Source: Carboxylicivirga sp. M1479
GTDB lineage: Bacteria > Bacteroidota > Bacteroidia > Bacteroidales > Marinilabiliaceae
Length of the DNA: 64,000 nt
Direction of reading: 5' to 3'
Assembly (NCBI RefSeq): GCF_007097485.1
Contig: NZ_VKDE01000008.1
Location: 1 to 64,000 of the forward strand
This document shows, in pieces, positions 45,740 to 54,567 of this stretch (position 1 is its first letter; each line of letters opens with the position of its first letter). The notes under the pieces are model-generated. The model made no database searches and was not told the DNA's origin. It worked only from the letters and a program-made list of their open reading frames with translations. The translations under genes and the position numbers were made by a program.

Positions 45740-46915
45740 ATGTATTCAGGCAATATAACAAGGCTCTATCTGATTAAAATAGCCAAATGGTTTATGCTTA
45801 CCATGCCTATTCTGATGTTATTTTTTCAGGACTTGGGTTTTACCGTTGAGGAATCGTTTCAGCTGAAAGCTATTTACAGTATTGCTATTGTGGTATTTGA
45901 AATTCCCTCGGGATATGCTGCCGATGTTCTTGGACGCCGACGCACACTAATTATTGGAAGTATTTTGGGTACCCTGGGTTTTGCTATTTATTCCACCACA
46001 TCGGGTTTTTACGCCTTTTTAGCAGCAGAACTTATATTGGGTATAGGACAAAGTTTTATTAGTGGTGCCGATTCAGCTTTGTTGTATGATAGCCTTAAAG
46101 CTGATGGTCGTGAGAATGATTACCTCAAGTTTGAAGGACGTAATTTTTCTGTCGGTAACTTTAGCGAAGCCATTGCCGGTCTTATGGGAGGTGCTCTGGC
46201 CGAAATTAGTTTACGTACACCCTTCTTTTTTCAAACTGGAATTGCTTTTATTGCCATACCGGCCGCTTTTATGTTGGTTGAACCACAGTTGTATACACGA
46301 ACACAAAAGGCCACTTGGGGCGACATCTTTAGGGTAATCAAATATGCCATGGTGGAGAATAAAAGTTTACGCTATAACATTATTTACTCATCCATAATTG
46401 GCTCCGCAACATTAACCATGGCATGGGTGTATCCGCTTTACCTCAAAGAAATTGGTTTTCGAGAAATCCACATTGGTTCAGCGAGTATGGCCTTGAATCT
46501 TGTGGTAGGTATGACCACATTATTCGCTTATAAGATTGAGCGAAAGTTACGACCCAAGTCTACTGTTTGGGGAACAACCCTAGTTATTACAGGTGCATTT
46601 ATTGCGGCAGGTTGGCTGCACTCACTGTACGTGCTGCCAGTGCTGGCCTTCTTTTATTTCTCGCGGGGAATTGCTACGCCTGTGCTCAAAGATTATATCA
46701 ACCGTATTACAGCCTCCGATATGCGTGCGACTGTGTTGTCCATTCGTAGTTTAATTATCAGGGCTAACTTTTCAATTTTAGCGCCGCTGTTTGGTTACAT
46801 GACTGATCGCTTGTCTTTGAGTCAGGCCTTTATCATTATTGGCTTAATATTTATGGTGCTCACAGGCTCAAGCATCTTTTTATTTCTTCGTTCTTTGGAA
46901 AAAGACCAGAGCTAA
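45740..46915 (+). CDS. MFS transporter
   Basis: A 391-aa transporter with 12 predicted TM segments. The A-motif is clear: GYAADVLGRRRTLIIGS after TM2 (residues about 54-70), preceded by FEIPSG typical of this clade. LGIGQSFISGADSALLYDSL covers TM4-5. It belongs to the FEIPSG-type MFS subgroup often annotated as drug or unknown-solute exporters. Coupled to the preceding gene by a 29-bp gap and followed by the YgjV-like fusion gene, which may share the transcript. Substrate not predictable. Confidence 0.92.
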   Translation: MYSGNITRLYLIKIAKWFMLTMPILMLFFQDLGFTVEESFQLKAIYSIAIVVFEIPSGYAADVLGRRRTLIIGSILGTLGFAIYSTTSGFYAFLAAELILGIGQSFISGADSALLYDSLKADGRENDYLKFEGRNFSVGNFSEAIAGLMGGALAEISLRTPFFFQTGIAFIAIPAAFMLVEPQLYTRTQKATWGDIFRVIKYAMVENKSLRYNIIYSSIIGSATLTMAWVYPLYLKEIGFREIHIGSASMALNLVVGMTTLFAYKIERKLRPKSTVWGTTLVITGAFIAAGWLHSLYVLPVLAFFYFSRGIATPVLKDYINRITASDMRATVLSIRSLIIRANFSILAPLFGYMTDRLSLSQAFIIIGLIFMVLTGSSIFLFLRSLEKDQS

Positions 46916-46968
46916 CAAAGAATTGCTATTTTGCAGCTTGATTGAAGAACCTCAAAAGCTATACCAAC

Positions 46969-47613
46969 ATGTCTACACTCTATTTTGATTTACCTTTAAT
47001 TGAATGGATCGGTTATGCAGCATCTACCTTGGTGTTGATTTCATTAAGCCTTTCATCCATCGTAAAACTTCGAATTTACAACTTGATTGGGGCAGCCATT
47101 TTCTCTTTTTATGGCTTCTATATTGATGCCTTACCGGTGGGAATTATGAACCTGGTTATCTGCTTTTTTAATATTTACTATTTGCGATCATTGGTATTTA
47201 AAAAGGAGTTGTTCGATGGTTTGTACCTGGATGATATAGATGCCTACACCCAAAAATTTTTAACCTTCCATCGGAGGGATATACAAAGGTTTTTTCCAGA
47301 TTTTAATCGCACAGCATTGGATGAGGTTATGGTATTGATGGCCATGCGCGATATGAAGATAGCGGGAATTATGATTGCCACAAAGCCCAAAGGTGGTGAG
47401 AGTGAGGTGTTATTAGATTACGTGATACCACAATATCGCGATTATAAAACCGGTAAACACTTGCTAAAGAAATTTAGTAGCACATTAATTAAAAAAGGGA
47501 CTGAATACTTGGTAAGTGTTTCGGATAATAAATTGCACATTAAGTATTTACATAAGATTGGGTTCGAGAGGGAAGAAAGCTCAAACCGCTTTCGATTAGC
47601 TCTAAGAAAATAA
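46969..47613 (+). CDS. YgjV-like inner-membrane domain fused to GNAT-like domain
   Basis: A 214-aa protein starting at ATG 46969 (an upstream TTG at 46942 adds no conserved sequence). Residues about 8-75 carry three TM helices (IEWIGYAASTLVLISLS, IFSFYGFYIDALPVGIMN, LVICFFNIYYLRSL) like the YgjV family. The cytoplasmic part (about 100-210) has an acetyltransferase-like order of strands and helices: VMVLMAMRDMKIAGIMIA, LDYVIPQYRDYKTGKHLL, then a SDNKLHIKYLHKIGFERE end resembling the GNAT substrate/CoA region. The R/Q-x-x-G-x-G/A loop is degenerate (YRDYKTGK). Function unknown. Confidence 0.82.
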   Translation: MSTLYFDLPLIEWIGYAASTLVLISLSLSSIVKLRIYNLIGAAIFSFYGFYIDALPVGIMNLVICFFNIYYLRSLVFKKELFDGLYLDDIDAYTQKFLTFHRRDIQRFFPDFNRTALDEVMVLMAMRDMKIAGIMIATKPKGGESEVLLDYVIPQYRDYKTGKHLLKKFSSTLIKKGTEYLVSVSDNKLHIKYLHKIGFEREESSNRFRLALRK

Positions 47614-47619
47614 GCCTAT

Positions 47620-48468
47620 TTACTCAATAAAGTCCCTTAATTCACGCTTGCAAGCCCTCAGGTTACGTGGCTTAATGGGTAAATGTTCGCGCTCAGTAAT
47701 TCGTTTGTACAAATCATGACACATTACAATGCCCCGTTCTAATAGTTGTTTTTTTTCTTTACGCGTAATGGATGATAAACAGGTAAGCGGGTGTAAATTC
47801 TCCAATTCGATCCAGTCTTTGAGATTTCCTTTACTTGGATAGTCCCAGCCTAAAAGTGTTAATCCGTAATCACGACCAAATTTAATGGCATCGCTTGTAA
47901 AGCGTGTATTGGTCACAATCCATCCCTGTGTATTGGTTTCTTTCAGTTCATTGTTAAAATGGCGTGCCCGAATTAAATCATCAAAGCGTGAGCGTATGTA
48001 CATAGGTACTTTGACATTGGTTTTGGTGCCTTGGTAATTATGAAACTTACATTCAACAAAAATATGTTTGTGCTCGCTGGTGGCCACTACATCTAACTCG
48101 TGGCGTACACTATAACCATTTACTAATTTCCCCACTTCAACCTCAAAACCACGTGCTTTAAATAGTTCGCCTACAAACTGCTCAAAAGGATAACCCGATG
48201 GCCCCAACTGCAATACCGCCTGTTTAAGTCGGTAATTAACTGCTGTTTTACGTTCTTGTTTTTGTAGTATGCGATAGGCTTTGGTGTAAATGTCGCTGGT
48301 AAGCATGCCATCGTGTAATTCCATGCTAATGGCTTGTAGTATTTGATTAGCCAATGCTTCATCAGCACCTGAGCGCATTAATGAATCCACTAGTTTTTGT
48401 CCATCGAAGTAGACCTGATCGCCCGAGGCTTTTTTAATTAAATAGTTAGATAGTGGCTTTGTGTGCAT
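47620..48468 (-). CDS. ATP-cone plus Mrr-like restriction endonuclease-fold protein
   Basis: A 282-aa protein with an unusual domain pair. Residues about 5-90 are an ATP-cone (VYFDGQKLVDSLMRSGADEALANQIL, key parts FDGQKLVDSLMRSG and DIYTKAYRILQ), the nucleotide-sensing module of ribonucleotide reductases and NrdR. Residues about 93-210 fit the Mrr/PD-(D/E)xK nuclease fold: FEQFVGELFKARGFEVEVG, Asp126 in HELDVV, Glu139 and Lys141 in VECKFHN. A helical tail of 70 residues (LLERGIVMCHDLYKRI) follows. It may cleave DNA under (d)ATP control; that is inference. It is convergent with the YgjV gene, only 6 bp apart. Confidence 0.85.
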   Translation of the reverse strand: MHTKPLSNYLIKKASGDQVYFDGQKLVDSLMRSGADEALANQILQAISMELHDGMLTSDIYTKAYRILQKQERKTAVNYRLKQAVLQLGPSGYPFEQFVGELFKARGFEVEVGKLVNGYSVRHELDVVATSEHKHIFVECKFHNYQGTKTNVKVPMYIRSRFDDLIRARHFNNELKETNTQGWIVTNTRFTSDAIKFGRDYGLTLLGWDYPSKGNLKDWIELENLHPLTCLSSITRKEKKQLLERGIVMCHDLYKRITEREHLPIKPRNLRACKRELRDFIE

Positions 48469-48636
48469 GCTGTACCTTTTGAGTAAAGATAAAGAAAAGG
48501 GTGGATAATAGAGCTCAAAAGAGCATACTTGATCCAGAGATTAAAAAAAACGATTATAAACCTAATCAAGCATAAATATAAGGAGTTGAAAGAGAGGCAA
48601 TAATTTAACGGTATTAACTCTATCAAATTCACAAAA

Positions 48637-48679
48637 AGAATCGCACCTATAGGCTCAATGGTCTATAAGGTGCGATTCT
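48637..48679 (-). terminator. Rho-independent terminator of the sulfatase
   Basis: Stem AGAATCGCACC / GGTGCGATTCT, extended by TATA pairs, followed on the minus strand by TTTTTG. It lies about 30 bases beyond the sulfatase stop at 48713. Confidence 0.88.
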
Positions 48680-48712
48680 AAAATATCTTAACTGTGAGTA
48701 ATAAAGGAAGCT

Positions 48713-50145
48713 TTATTTCGGCAGATAAGGATCTACCTGACCTGCCTTAATAGGTGCATGTTGCTGTAATGATATTTTATGTTCAACCAACTGTTTTAAA
48801 GCAGCTTTAGGAACCCATGTATTCGGAAAGAGCACATTGTCGCGTTCTTGTGGATCGGTATACAAGTTGTAGATGCGTGGCATTGTATAAGTATTCATTT
48901 CGCTATTCCACGCTTCTTGCTCTTTAAAATGAAGCTTCCAGTTTCGCCATTTAACACCAAAAATACTGTTGCCCATGTAAACGATAAAGCCTTCTCGCCC
49001 TGATTCTTCTTTCTTGCCAAGCATAAAATCACTAACATCAATACCGTCAATTACTCTATCATTAGGTACTGTGGCGCCAGTTAGTTTAGCCAGCGTAGGA
49101 TATAAGTCCATGGCATGAACTATTTCATCGCTTGACTTACCAGCTGGTATTTTATTGGGCCAACGGATAACAAAAGGTACACGTAATGCACCTTCAAAGC
49201 CAGTAAACAAAGTACCTCTCCAAGGTCCTGCAGAACCATGAAAAGCAGCCTCAACAGTAAAGTTGGTGCCACCTGCCTGATTTGCTTCAGGGCCATTGTC
49301 TGCCGTAAAAATAAATATGGTGTTATCAGCCACGCCTAGCTCATCAATTTTGTCTATTAACTCACCAGTATAGCTGTCTATCTGCATTAGTAGGTCAGCC
49401 CATAAGCCATTGCCTGATTTATCTTTGAAATCGGGGTGAGGCATGGTTGGAAAGTGTGTAGCTGTGTAGGGAAGGTATACAAAAAATGGTTTTTTCTTAT
49501 CAACAGATTTTTCCATGAAGGCCTTGGCCTTATCGGTTAAATCTCTATCTATTAATGGACGATAATCTAGTCGGTAAGGACGAACCTTTTTAGGTGTTTT
49601 TCCTTTGTACCCTTCCATCACAAAGGTTTCTGGTAGGTTGCTTTCAGCAAATCCTTCAACGGAAGAATAAACCGACTCATCCGTTGAATTGGGAATGCCA
49701 TACCACTCGTCAAAACCTTGATCTATTGGAAATCGTCCCTTGGTTCTGCCAAGGTGCCACTTGCCAAACATTCCTGTGGCATAGCCTCGGTCAGAAAGCA
49801 TCTCAGCCATGGTCACTTCCCATTGCACTAAACCGTAAACACCTTCTCCTAATGGAACTGTAGCATTACCACTTCTGATAGCATACCTTCCGGTCATTAA
49901 TGCTGATCTTGATGGTGTACATTGTACTTCAATATTAAAGTTTGTTAGCCGCAATCCTTCACTAGCCAATTGATCCATTCGTGGCGTGGCAGCACCTCTT
50001 AAGATGCCTCCGCCATTAAAGCCTGGTTCGCCAAAACCGAAATTATCGAGGAAAACTATGACAACATTGGGTTTGTCTTGTGCCCAACTGTTAAATGAAG
50101 TTGAAAGTAATATAAAACAGCGAGAATAAATGTTTTATAATTCAT
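48713..50145 (-). pseudogene. Sulfatase with a one-base frameshift in the signal peptide
   Basis: The body (about 465 codons) is an intact formylglycine sulfatase: VFLDNFGFGEPGFNGGG metal motif, NIEVQCTPSRSALMTGR formylglycine site, GKWHLGRTKGRF and FTADNGPEANQ. Its own frame has no ATG before a stop at the 5' side. The natural start, ATG at 50145 (MNYKTFILAV), is one frame off. If the T-run read on the minus strand at 50114-50117 had five Ts instead of four, the product would read MNYKTFILAV then FILLSTSFNSWAQDKPN, a perfect signal peptide joined to the enzyme. Translation from the internal Met at 49978 would lose the metal-binding Asp and the signal. True mutation or a sequencing error cannot be told apart here. 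The gene stands alone with its own terminator. Confidence 0.75.
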
Positions 50146-50253
50146 AGTATTTTTTTAATGGGTTATTAATGATTATTTAGTTCTAATGTTTAACACTTAA
50201 GGTGTGCGAAAAGTTTTTAGAATATTTTGTGTTAATTGATCCTTTTATAGGCC

Positions 50254-51867
50254 TTATGCCTTATTCTTTTTCACATACTTAATCACATTGTTGGCTGCTA
50301 GCTTACCAGTTAATATTGACATGGGTACGCCAGCCGGACTAAAAGCCCATTGACCAGCTTGGAATATGTTTGGAATAGGCGTAAAGGTGGAGCGGTCGGA
50401 ATATTGGATTTTATGCATCACAGGAATGGCCTCTTGAAACGACCATCCGGTAATGGCACCTTCAGAACTGCCAACCCGTTCTTTAATGCCAAGTGGGGTA
50501 AAGGAAAATTGTTTCATTACCTTGTTAGCTAGCATTGGATAAATGCTATTGCTTAATACCTGTATCATTCTGTTCTCTAACTCTGTTTTAAATTCATTGT
50601 ACCAGCCATCTTTTTTAATCTGTTCAAATAAGTCGTAATCGGCTAAGAAGCTAACAATCATACCTGTTTTGCCTGCTGGAACCAAGGTTTCATCCTTTAA
50701 ACCCGGAATTGATATTTCATAGGTGTTTAAGGCCGTGAATTTATCAAGCCATTTATATACGTCTTGCTTACTGGTTTCTGTCCACTGTTTAAGCATCGTT
50801 TTTAGTTCTTCCCAATGGGTATCGCCAAGGCCCTGCTTTGAAGGAGTGTAGAAGAAATGACCGTGAGCAACTTGACGAAAACTGTCGAGTGGTTCATCAA
50901 TTTGCAGGTATAAACTAAAGACTGAATCGCCTCCACGGCTTGCTAAAATTGGGTTTTTCTGCTTTTCAAAAGCGAGGACTACTTTGGGCCTTAGCTTATT
51001 GGTATTTGTTTGTTGGTAAAAGGTTTTTAAGTCTGCCGCCCACACCAAATTTTTATAGGTAAAGCATGCCCCTGTGTTATCTGTTATTTCATTTGCTCCA
51101 GCATCAACGCTTATAACGCTAGTTTGCGTTAATAATTCACCTCCATATTCTAAATACTTATTATGCATTGCTTCGGCCAGTTTGCCCACACCACCAAGAG
51201 GATAAAAATAATCGAGGTATAAAGAGAAATAGCTAAGGGCAAAAAATGTGGGTGTGTTCTTAAAAAAATGCTGGGCCAGCACATCTCTTAACGACGCATT
51301 GGTGAGGATGTCTTTTAGGTAGTCTTCAATAGGCATGTTCATGCGGTTGATTTTACCCATGGTAAAAATGAATTTAGGTAACCACGGTAGAAGTTGTTTA
51401 AAGAGATAGTTGGTGTCGTTTTTAAGATCTTTAAAGGCGGGGTTTTCTAGCCCATACAGCACTTCCATGTGTTTCATTACTTTGTGAATGATGACCATCA
51501 AATTGTCAATCTCATCTTCATTGTCGGGAAAAAGCTTGATAAGCATTTGTTGGTAGTCCTTGAGACTATTGATGTCCTTGATGTTGATGATTTCATTTTC
51601 AACACCCACAGATACAGGACTTCTTACAAAATCGAGCTCTATGCCTAATTCTTTCAGCATCGGAAAAATGACACCTGCATCTTCAAGGGCTCTAACACCT
51701 GCTTCAAACTGAAAACCATCGCGCGAAAAGGTGTTTACCAAGCCACCAACTTCTTTGTTTTTTTCAATGAGCAATACTTTTTGACCAGCGCGTGCTAAAT
51801 AGGTGGCCGATGTTAAGCCAGCAATGCCTCCGCCAACCACTATGCTATCATATTTATTTTGTGTCAT
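50254..51867 (-). CDS. CrtI/retinol-saturase-like FAD-dependent oxidoreductase
   Basis: A 537-aa flavoprotein. The dinucleotide-binding start is SIVVGGGIAGLTSATYLA (Gly12, Gly14, Gly17), followed by LIEKNKEVGGLVNTF. The C-terminal FAD motif is IFQAGQWAFSPAGVPMSILTG. The layout matches phytoene desaturases, carotenoid isomerases and all-trans-retinol 13,14-reductases. Likely substrates are isoprenoid or other hydrophobic polyenes, but none is fixed by sequence. It follows the SDR gene by 6 bp, and a retinol-dehydrogenase-like SDR with a retinol-saturase-like enzyme makes a plausible two-step module. Confidence 0.9.
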   Translation of the reverse strand: MTQNKYDSIVVGGGIAGLTSATYLARAGQKVLLIEKNKEVGGLVNTFSRDGFQFEAGVRALEDAGVIFPMLKELGIELDFVRSPVSVGVENEIINIKDINSLKDYQQMLIKLFPDNEDEIDNLMVIIHKVMKHMEVLYGLENPAFKDLKNDTNYLFKQLLPWLPKFIFTMGKINRMNMPIEDYLKDILTNASLRDVLAQHFFKNTPTFFALSYFSLYLDYFYPLGGVGKLAEAMHNKYLEYGGELLTQTSVISVDAGANEITDNTGACFTYKNLVWAADLKTFYQQTNTNKLRPKVVLAFEKQKNPILASRGGDSVFSLYLQIDEPLDSFRQVAHGHFFYTPSKQGLGDTHWEELKTMLKQWTETSKQDVYKWLDKFTALNTYEISIPGLKDETLVPAGKTGMIVSFLADYDLFEQIKKDGWYNEFKTELENRMIQVLSNSIYPMLANKVMKQFSFTPLGIKERVGSSEGAITGWSFQEAIPVMHKIQYSDRSTFTPIPNIFQAGQWAFSPAGVPMSILTGKLAANNVIKYVKKNKA

Positions 51868-51873
51868 CTTTTT

Positions 51874-52857
51874 TTACTTAGGAATGCTACTGTCAGTTCT
51901 GTCTTCATCTAATTGTGCCAGTTTCAAACTAATTGGCCATAAGCGTTTAGCCTCCTCATAATCAAGAGCAGGAGGAGCGGGCTCTTCTTGCGTGGTAAGG
52001 TTGAAGAACTTTCCACCCATATTATCAAGTTCATCAGATACTCCCAAATAATAAATGGCTTCAGCCGATATGTTGGTAGGCTTAAGTGTTTTGTCGAGCA
52101 TATTTCGTTTAAACCATTTATATATAACACCATTCTCCTGACCCGTATCAGACTTAACAGCACCAGGATGCATGGCCACAATGCTGACGCCTGAGTTTTT
52201 GAATTGCTCATTGAAAAGGAGCATGGTCTGTAGCTGGGCTAACTTAGCAGAGCCATAACTCTTAAGGCCCGAATATCGACGTTTATCCCAGTTTAAATCC
52301 GAGACTTGAAGTCCCCAGGCGGCAAAACGATGCCCTTCTGAATTGATTAAAATAATACGTGCTTGCTTTTGCTGTTTTAACTTTTGTCGTAGCTTATAAT
52401 TGATGATAAAGGAAGAGAGGTAGTGTACCACCAATACCTTTTCCAGACCATCGCCTGTTACTTCTTTCTTGGTTAAATAAACGCCAGCATTATGAATGAG
52501 CACATCAATGGGGCTATTAAGCTGTGCCAGTTCATCGGCCACCCGATGAATGTCTGCAAGAATACTGAGATCGGCAATTTTGTAGCTACAGGAAACCATG
52601 TGTTGTTCTTCTATCTCCTGCTTTAGCTGCTCCGACTTTTGTAGGTTGCGGTTAATGCAAAGTAAATGGGCTCCTTGTGAAGCAAATTTGTGTGCCGTTA
52701 TGCGTCCAATACCCGATGTGGCACCTGTTATCACCACTAATTTATCCTTGAAATGGGCATTACAGATATGCGGATCGCGCTGGTTGTTTTTAAGCATGGC
52801 CCACACATTAGAAAACTCGTATTGCTTAAAATATTTCTTAAAGTTTTTGTTTTTCAT
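51874..52857 (-). CDS. Short-chain dehydrogenase/reductase (retinol dehydrogenase-like)
   Basis: A 327-aa SDR. The cofactor loop is VVITGATSGIGRITAHKFA near residue 47, followed by LLCINRN, where Asn-Arg suggests NADP(H). IHNAGVYLTK is the NNAG-type motif, RIILINSEGHRFA holds the catalytic Ser, and YGSAKLAQLQ holds the Tyr-x-x-x-Lys pair. An N-terminal extension of about 40 residues (KYFKQYEFSNVWAMLKNN) precedes the fold and may contact a membrane. The ATG at 52857 is preferred over a TTG one codon upstream. It is operonic with the FAD oxidoreductase. Confidence 0.92.
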   Translation of the reverse strand: MKNKNFKKYFKQYEFSNVWAMLKNNQRDPHICNAHFKDKLVVITGATSGIGRITAHKFASQGAHLLCINRNLQKSEQLKQEIEEQHMVSCSYKIADLSILADIHRVADELAQLNSPIDVLIHNAGVYLTKKEVTGDGLEKVLVVHYLSSFIINYKLRQKLKQQKQARIILINSEGHRFAAWGLQVSDLNWDKRRYSGLKSYGSAKLAQLQTMLLFNEQFKNSGVSIVAMHPGAVKSDTGQENGVIYKWFKRNMLDKTLKPTNISAEAIYYLGVSDELDNMGGKFFNLTTQEEPAPPALDYEEAKRLWPISLKLAQLDEDRTDSSIPK

Positions 52858-52903
52858 CAATCCTCTAATGCTTAGTTTTAATTTTTTGAAAGAACAGAAT
52901 AAT

Positions 52904-53241
52904 AACCTGAGTTCGATTTAAATTTTAAAACTCAGATTGAAATAAAAAGCTGATATACAAGTAATAATTTTATTGGAATAGTGAACTATTTCTATAAAAT
53001 TTGACGTAGTAGATCAGTTTTTTATTCAAAGCTTGATAATTCCACTTACAATTATTGCATTAAGTGAAAACAGAAATAAAGTTTGCTTTCGTTATGTTGA
53101 GCGTTGCAATAAACAAGAACTAAACAGCAATTTTCTTCGTGTGGCCGACTCAAAATAGCCCGCTATTATTTCTTCGACACACACTTGAAACTTGCTATTT
53201 TTGAGCGTTCTGAGTTCAAAATTTCACGTCGAACTCAGGTT
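52904..53241. mobile_element. 338-bp MITE-like element with 30-bp terminal inverted repeats
   Basis: The left end (52904-52933, AACCTGAGTTCGA...AACTC pattern) and right end (53212-53241) are inverted copies of about 30 bases. The first 13 bases, AACCTGAGTTCGA, are identical and the rest match with a few changes. The interior has a second inverted pair (ACTCAAAATAGC and GCTATTTTTGAG) and no coding frame. The right end stops 6 bases before the stop codon of the barrel gene. It is non-autonomous if mobile; no transposase with these ends is in the window. Confidence 0.65.
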
Positions 53242-53247
53242 AATGGA

Positions 53248-53997
53248 CTACCAAAAATACATTCCCAAGGAAATGGTGTAGCTTTGGTTTCTCAATGGTG
53301 CTGTGTCTGGCTCATTTGGCGCTACCGGCATTTGTAAGGTGTTCCAACCAATAACTTGTCGGTAGTCGATAAAAAAGTTTTGTTTGAGCAGTTTAAAATG
53401 CGCTCCAAGGCCATAAATAAAGCTGTAATCAAACTCATCTAATCCTTCAATGTCTTGTGTTGATTGCTGTGTTGTTGTTACATCCGGGCCTGGTTCAAAA
53501 TTAATACCATCGGTGGTGGTGAAAGTGGGTGTATTGGTGTCCACATTCAAAGTGTATTCGCCATTCAACAACATGGATAGAGCAAAGCCACTACAGCCGT
53601 AAATGCCGACATTTCCAATGCGTGCAAAAGTGTAACGGAATACGATAGGCATCTCAAAATAGTTTATTTGGTACTCGGTTGATGTGTTAACCAAGGTATT
53701 GCCCATTTCAGGAGACAGTGTCATGCTAATGTTTTGTACCGATCCTTTATTGCTGTATATAAATTCTTGCTGTACCGCAAAGGATGTGGTAATAGGGAAA
53801 AGTAGCATGATACCACCGCTAAAGCCATTGAGAGCATCAGAACTAACATCGTAGGTTAAATCAGGCGGGGTAATGCCATATTGGGTGGCAATGTTATAAC
53901 CGCCTTTGATACCGAATCGAATGCCGGTTTTATCTTGTGATTTTATGGTTAAGGCAATGCTTACCAGTGTTAAGATGGTCAAAAGGGTTTTTCTCAT
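53248..53997 (-). CDS. Outer-membrane beta-barrel protein (PorT/OMP_b-brl_2-like)
   Basis: A 249-aa exported protein with signal peptide MRKTLLTILTLVSIALTIKS. GIRFGIKGGYNIAT at the mature start, VQQEFIYSNKGS, INYFEMPIVFRYTF and C-terminal SYTISLGMYFW are the hallmark strands of the OMP_b-brl_2 barrels common in Bacteroidetes, including PorT. A long loop rich in Thr (DTNTPTFTTTDG, TTQQSTQD) lies in the middle. Specific function unknown. It follows the NTF2-like gene by 80 bp on the same strand; the MITE-like element sits immediately beyond its stop. Confidence 0.88.
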   Translation of the reverse strand: MRKTLLTILTLVSIALTIKSQDKTGIRFGIKGGYNIATQYGITPPDLTYDVSSDALNGFSGGIMLLFPITTSFAVQQEFIYSNKGSVQNISMTLSPEMGNTLVNTSTEYQINYFEMPIVFRYTFARIGNVGIYGCSGFALSMLLNGEYTLNVDTNTPTFTTTDGINFEPGPDVTTTQQSTQDIEGLDEFDYSFIYGLGAHFKLLKQNFFIDYRQVIGWNTLQMPVAPNEPDTAPLRNQSYTISLGMYFW

Positions 53998-54077
53998 AGT
54001 GGATGATTTAGGAGATTTAGTTTAATATTAGTTTATAAAATAACCTTAAGGGTTTAGGGTGTATATTCGCTTGATGA

Positions 54078-54551
54078 TTAGCCGAATTTTTTTTTCATAA
54101 AGCGACGATAGGCTTTTCCAAAACGGGGGATGTTGTCAAAAATATCTCCCCACAAATCATAGTAATCGCGCTGCTCAATGATTTTGCCTGCCTGATTCAA
54201 TGTCAGGCGTGATGCACCATACATTATGGAGTTGGGGTATTTTTTAAAGCCGATGGTCATTTCCCACTCAATAAATACGATATTATCCTGCAACAAGGAG
54301 TGGGTTAAGTTCATTTTTAAATCTGATGAGCGTTTGGTGAGGCGCTCCGTCATGGCCTTAAAATCATCCATGCCTTGCAGCTGCTGAATGGAGTCCCGAA
54401 AAAGTATCGTGTTATCGTAAAATGGTAAAATATGCGACCAGTCGGGTTTACCATCAGTGTTATAGGTTTGTGACCAAAGGAGTTGAACGGTTTCAATGCT
54501 CCTTATTGACTGATCTTCTATGTCTATTTTAACGGCATCTGTCAATTCCAT
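54078..54551 (-). CDS. NTF2/SnoaL-like protein
   Basis: A 157-aa soluble protein with the NTF2-like cone pattern: an N-terminal helix (SIETVQLLWSQTYNT), WSHILPFYDNTILFRD, the strands SIMYGASRLTLNQAGKI, and EQRDYYDLWGDIFDNIP, where an Asp/Tyr pair faces the pocket. Similar proteins lie beside SDR and FAD oxidoreductase genes in light- or oxidative-stress clusters of other bacteria, so this may be an isomerase-like or small-ligand-binding partner; the role is inferred from context. It lies 16 bp after DUF2141. Confidence 0.85.
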   Translation of the reverse strand: MELTDAVKIDIEDQSIRSIETVQLLWSQTYNTDGKPDWSHILPFYDNTILFRDSIQQLQGMDDFKAMTERLTKRSSDLKMNLTHSLLQDNIVFIEWEMTIGFKKYPNSIMYGASRLTLNQAGKIIEQRDYYDLWGDIFDNIPRFGKAYRRFMKKKFG

Positions 54552-54567
54552 AAATGAGGCTTAGGTA

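Noticed and set aside
50114-50117. Phase-variable homopolymer controlling the sulfatase
   Set aside because: Four bases are too short for frequent slippage; mutation or sequencing error is more likely.
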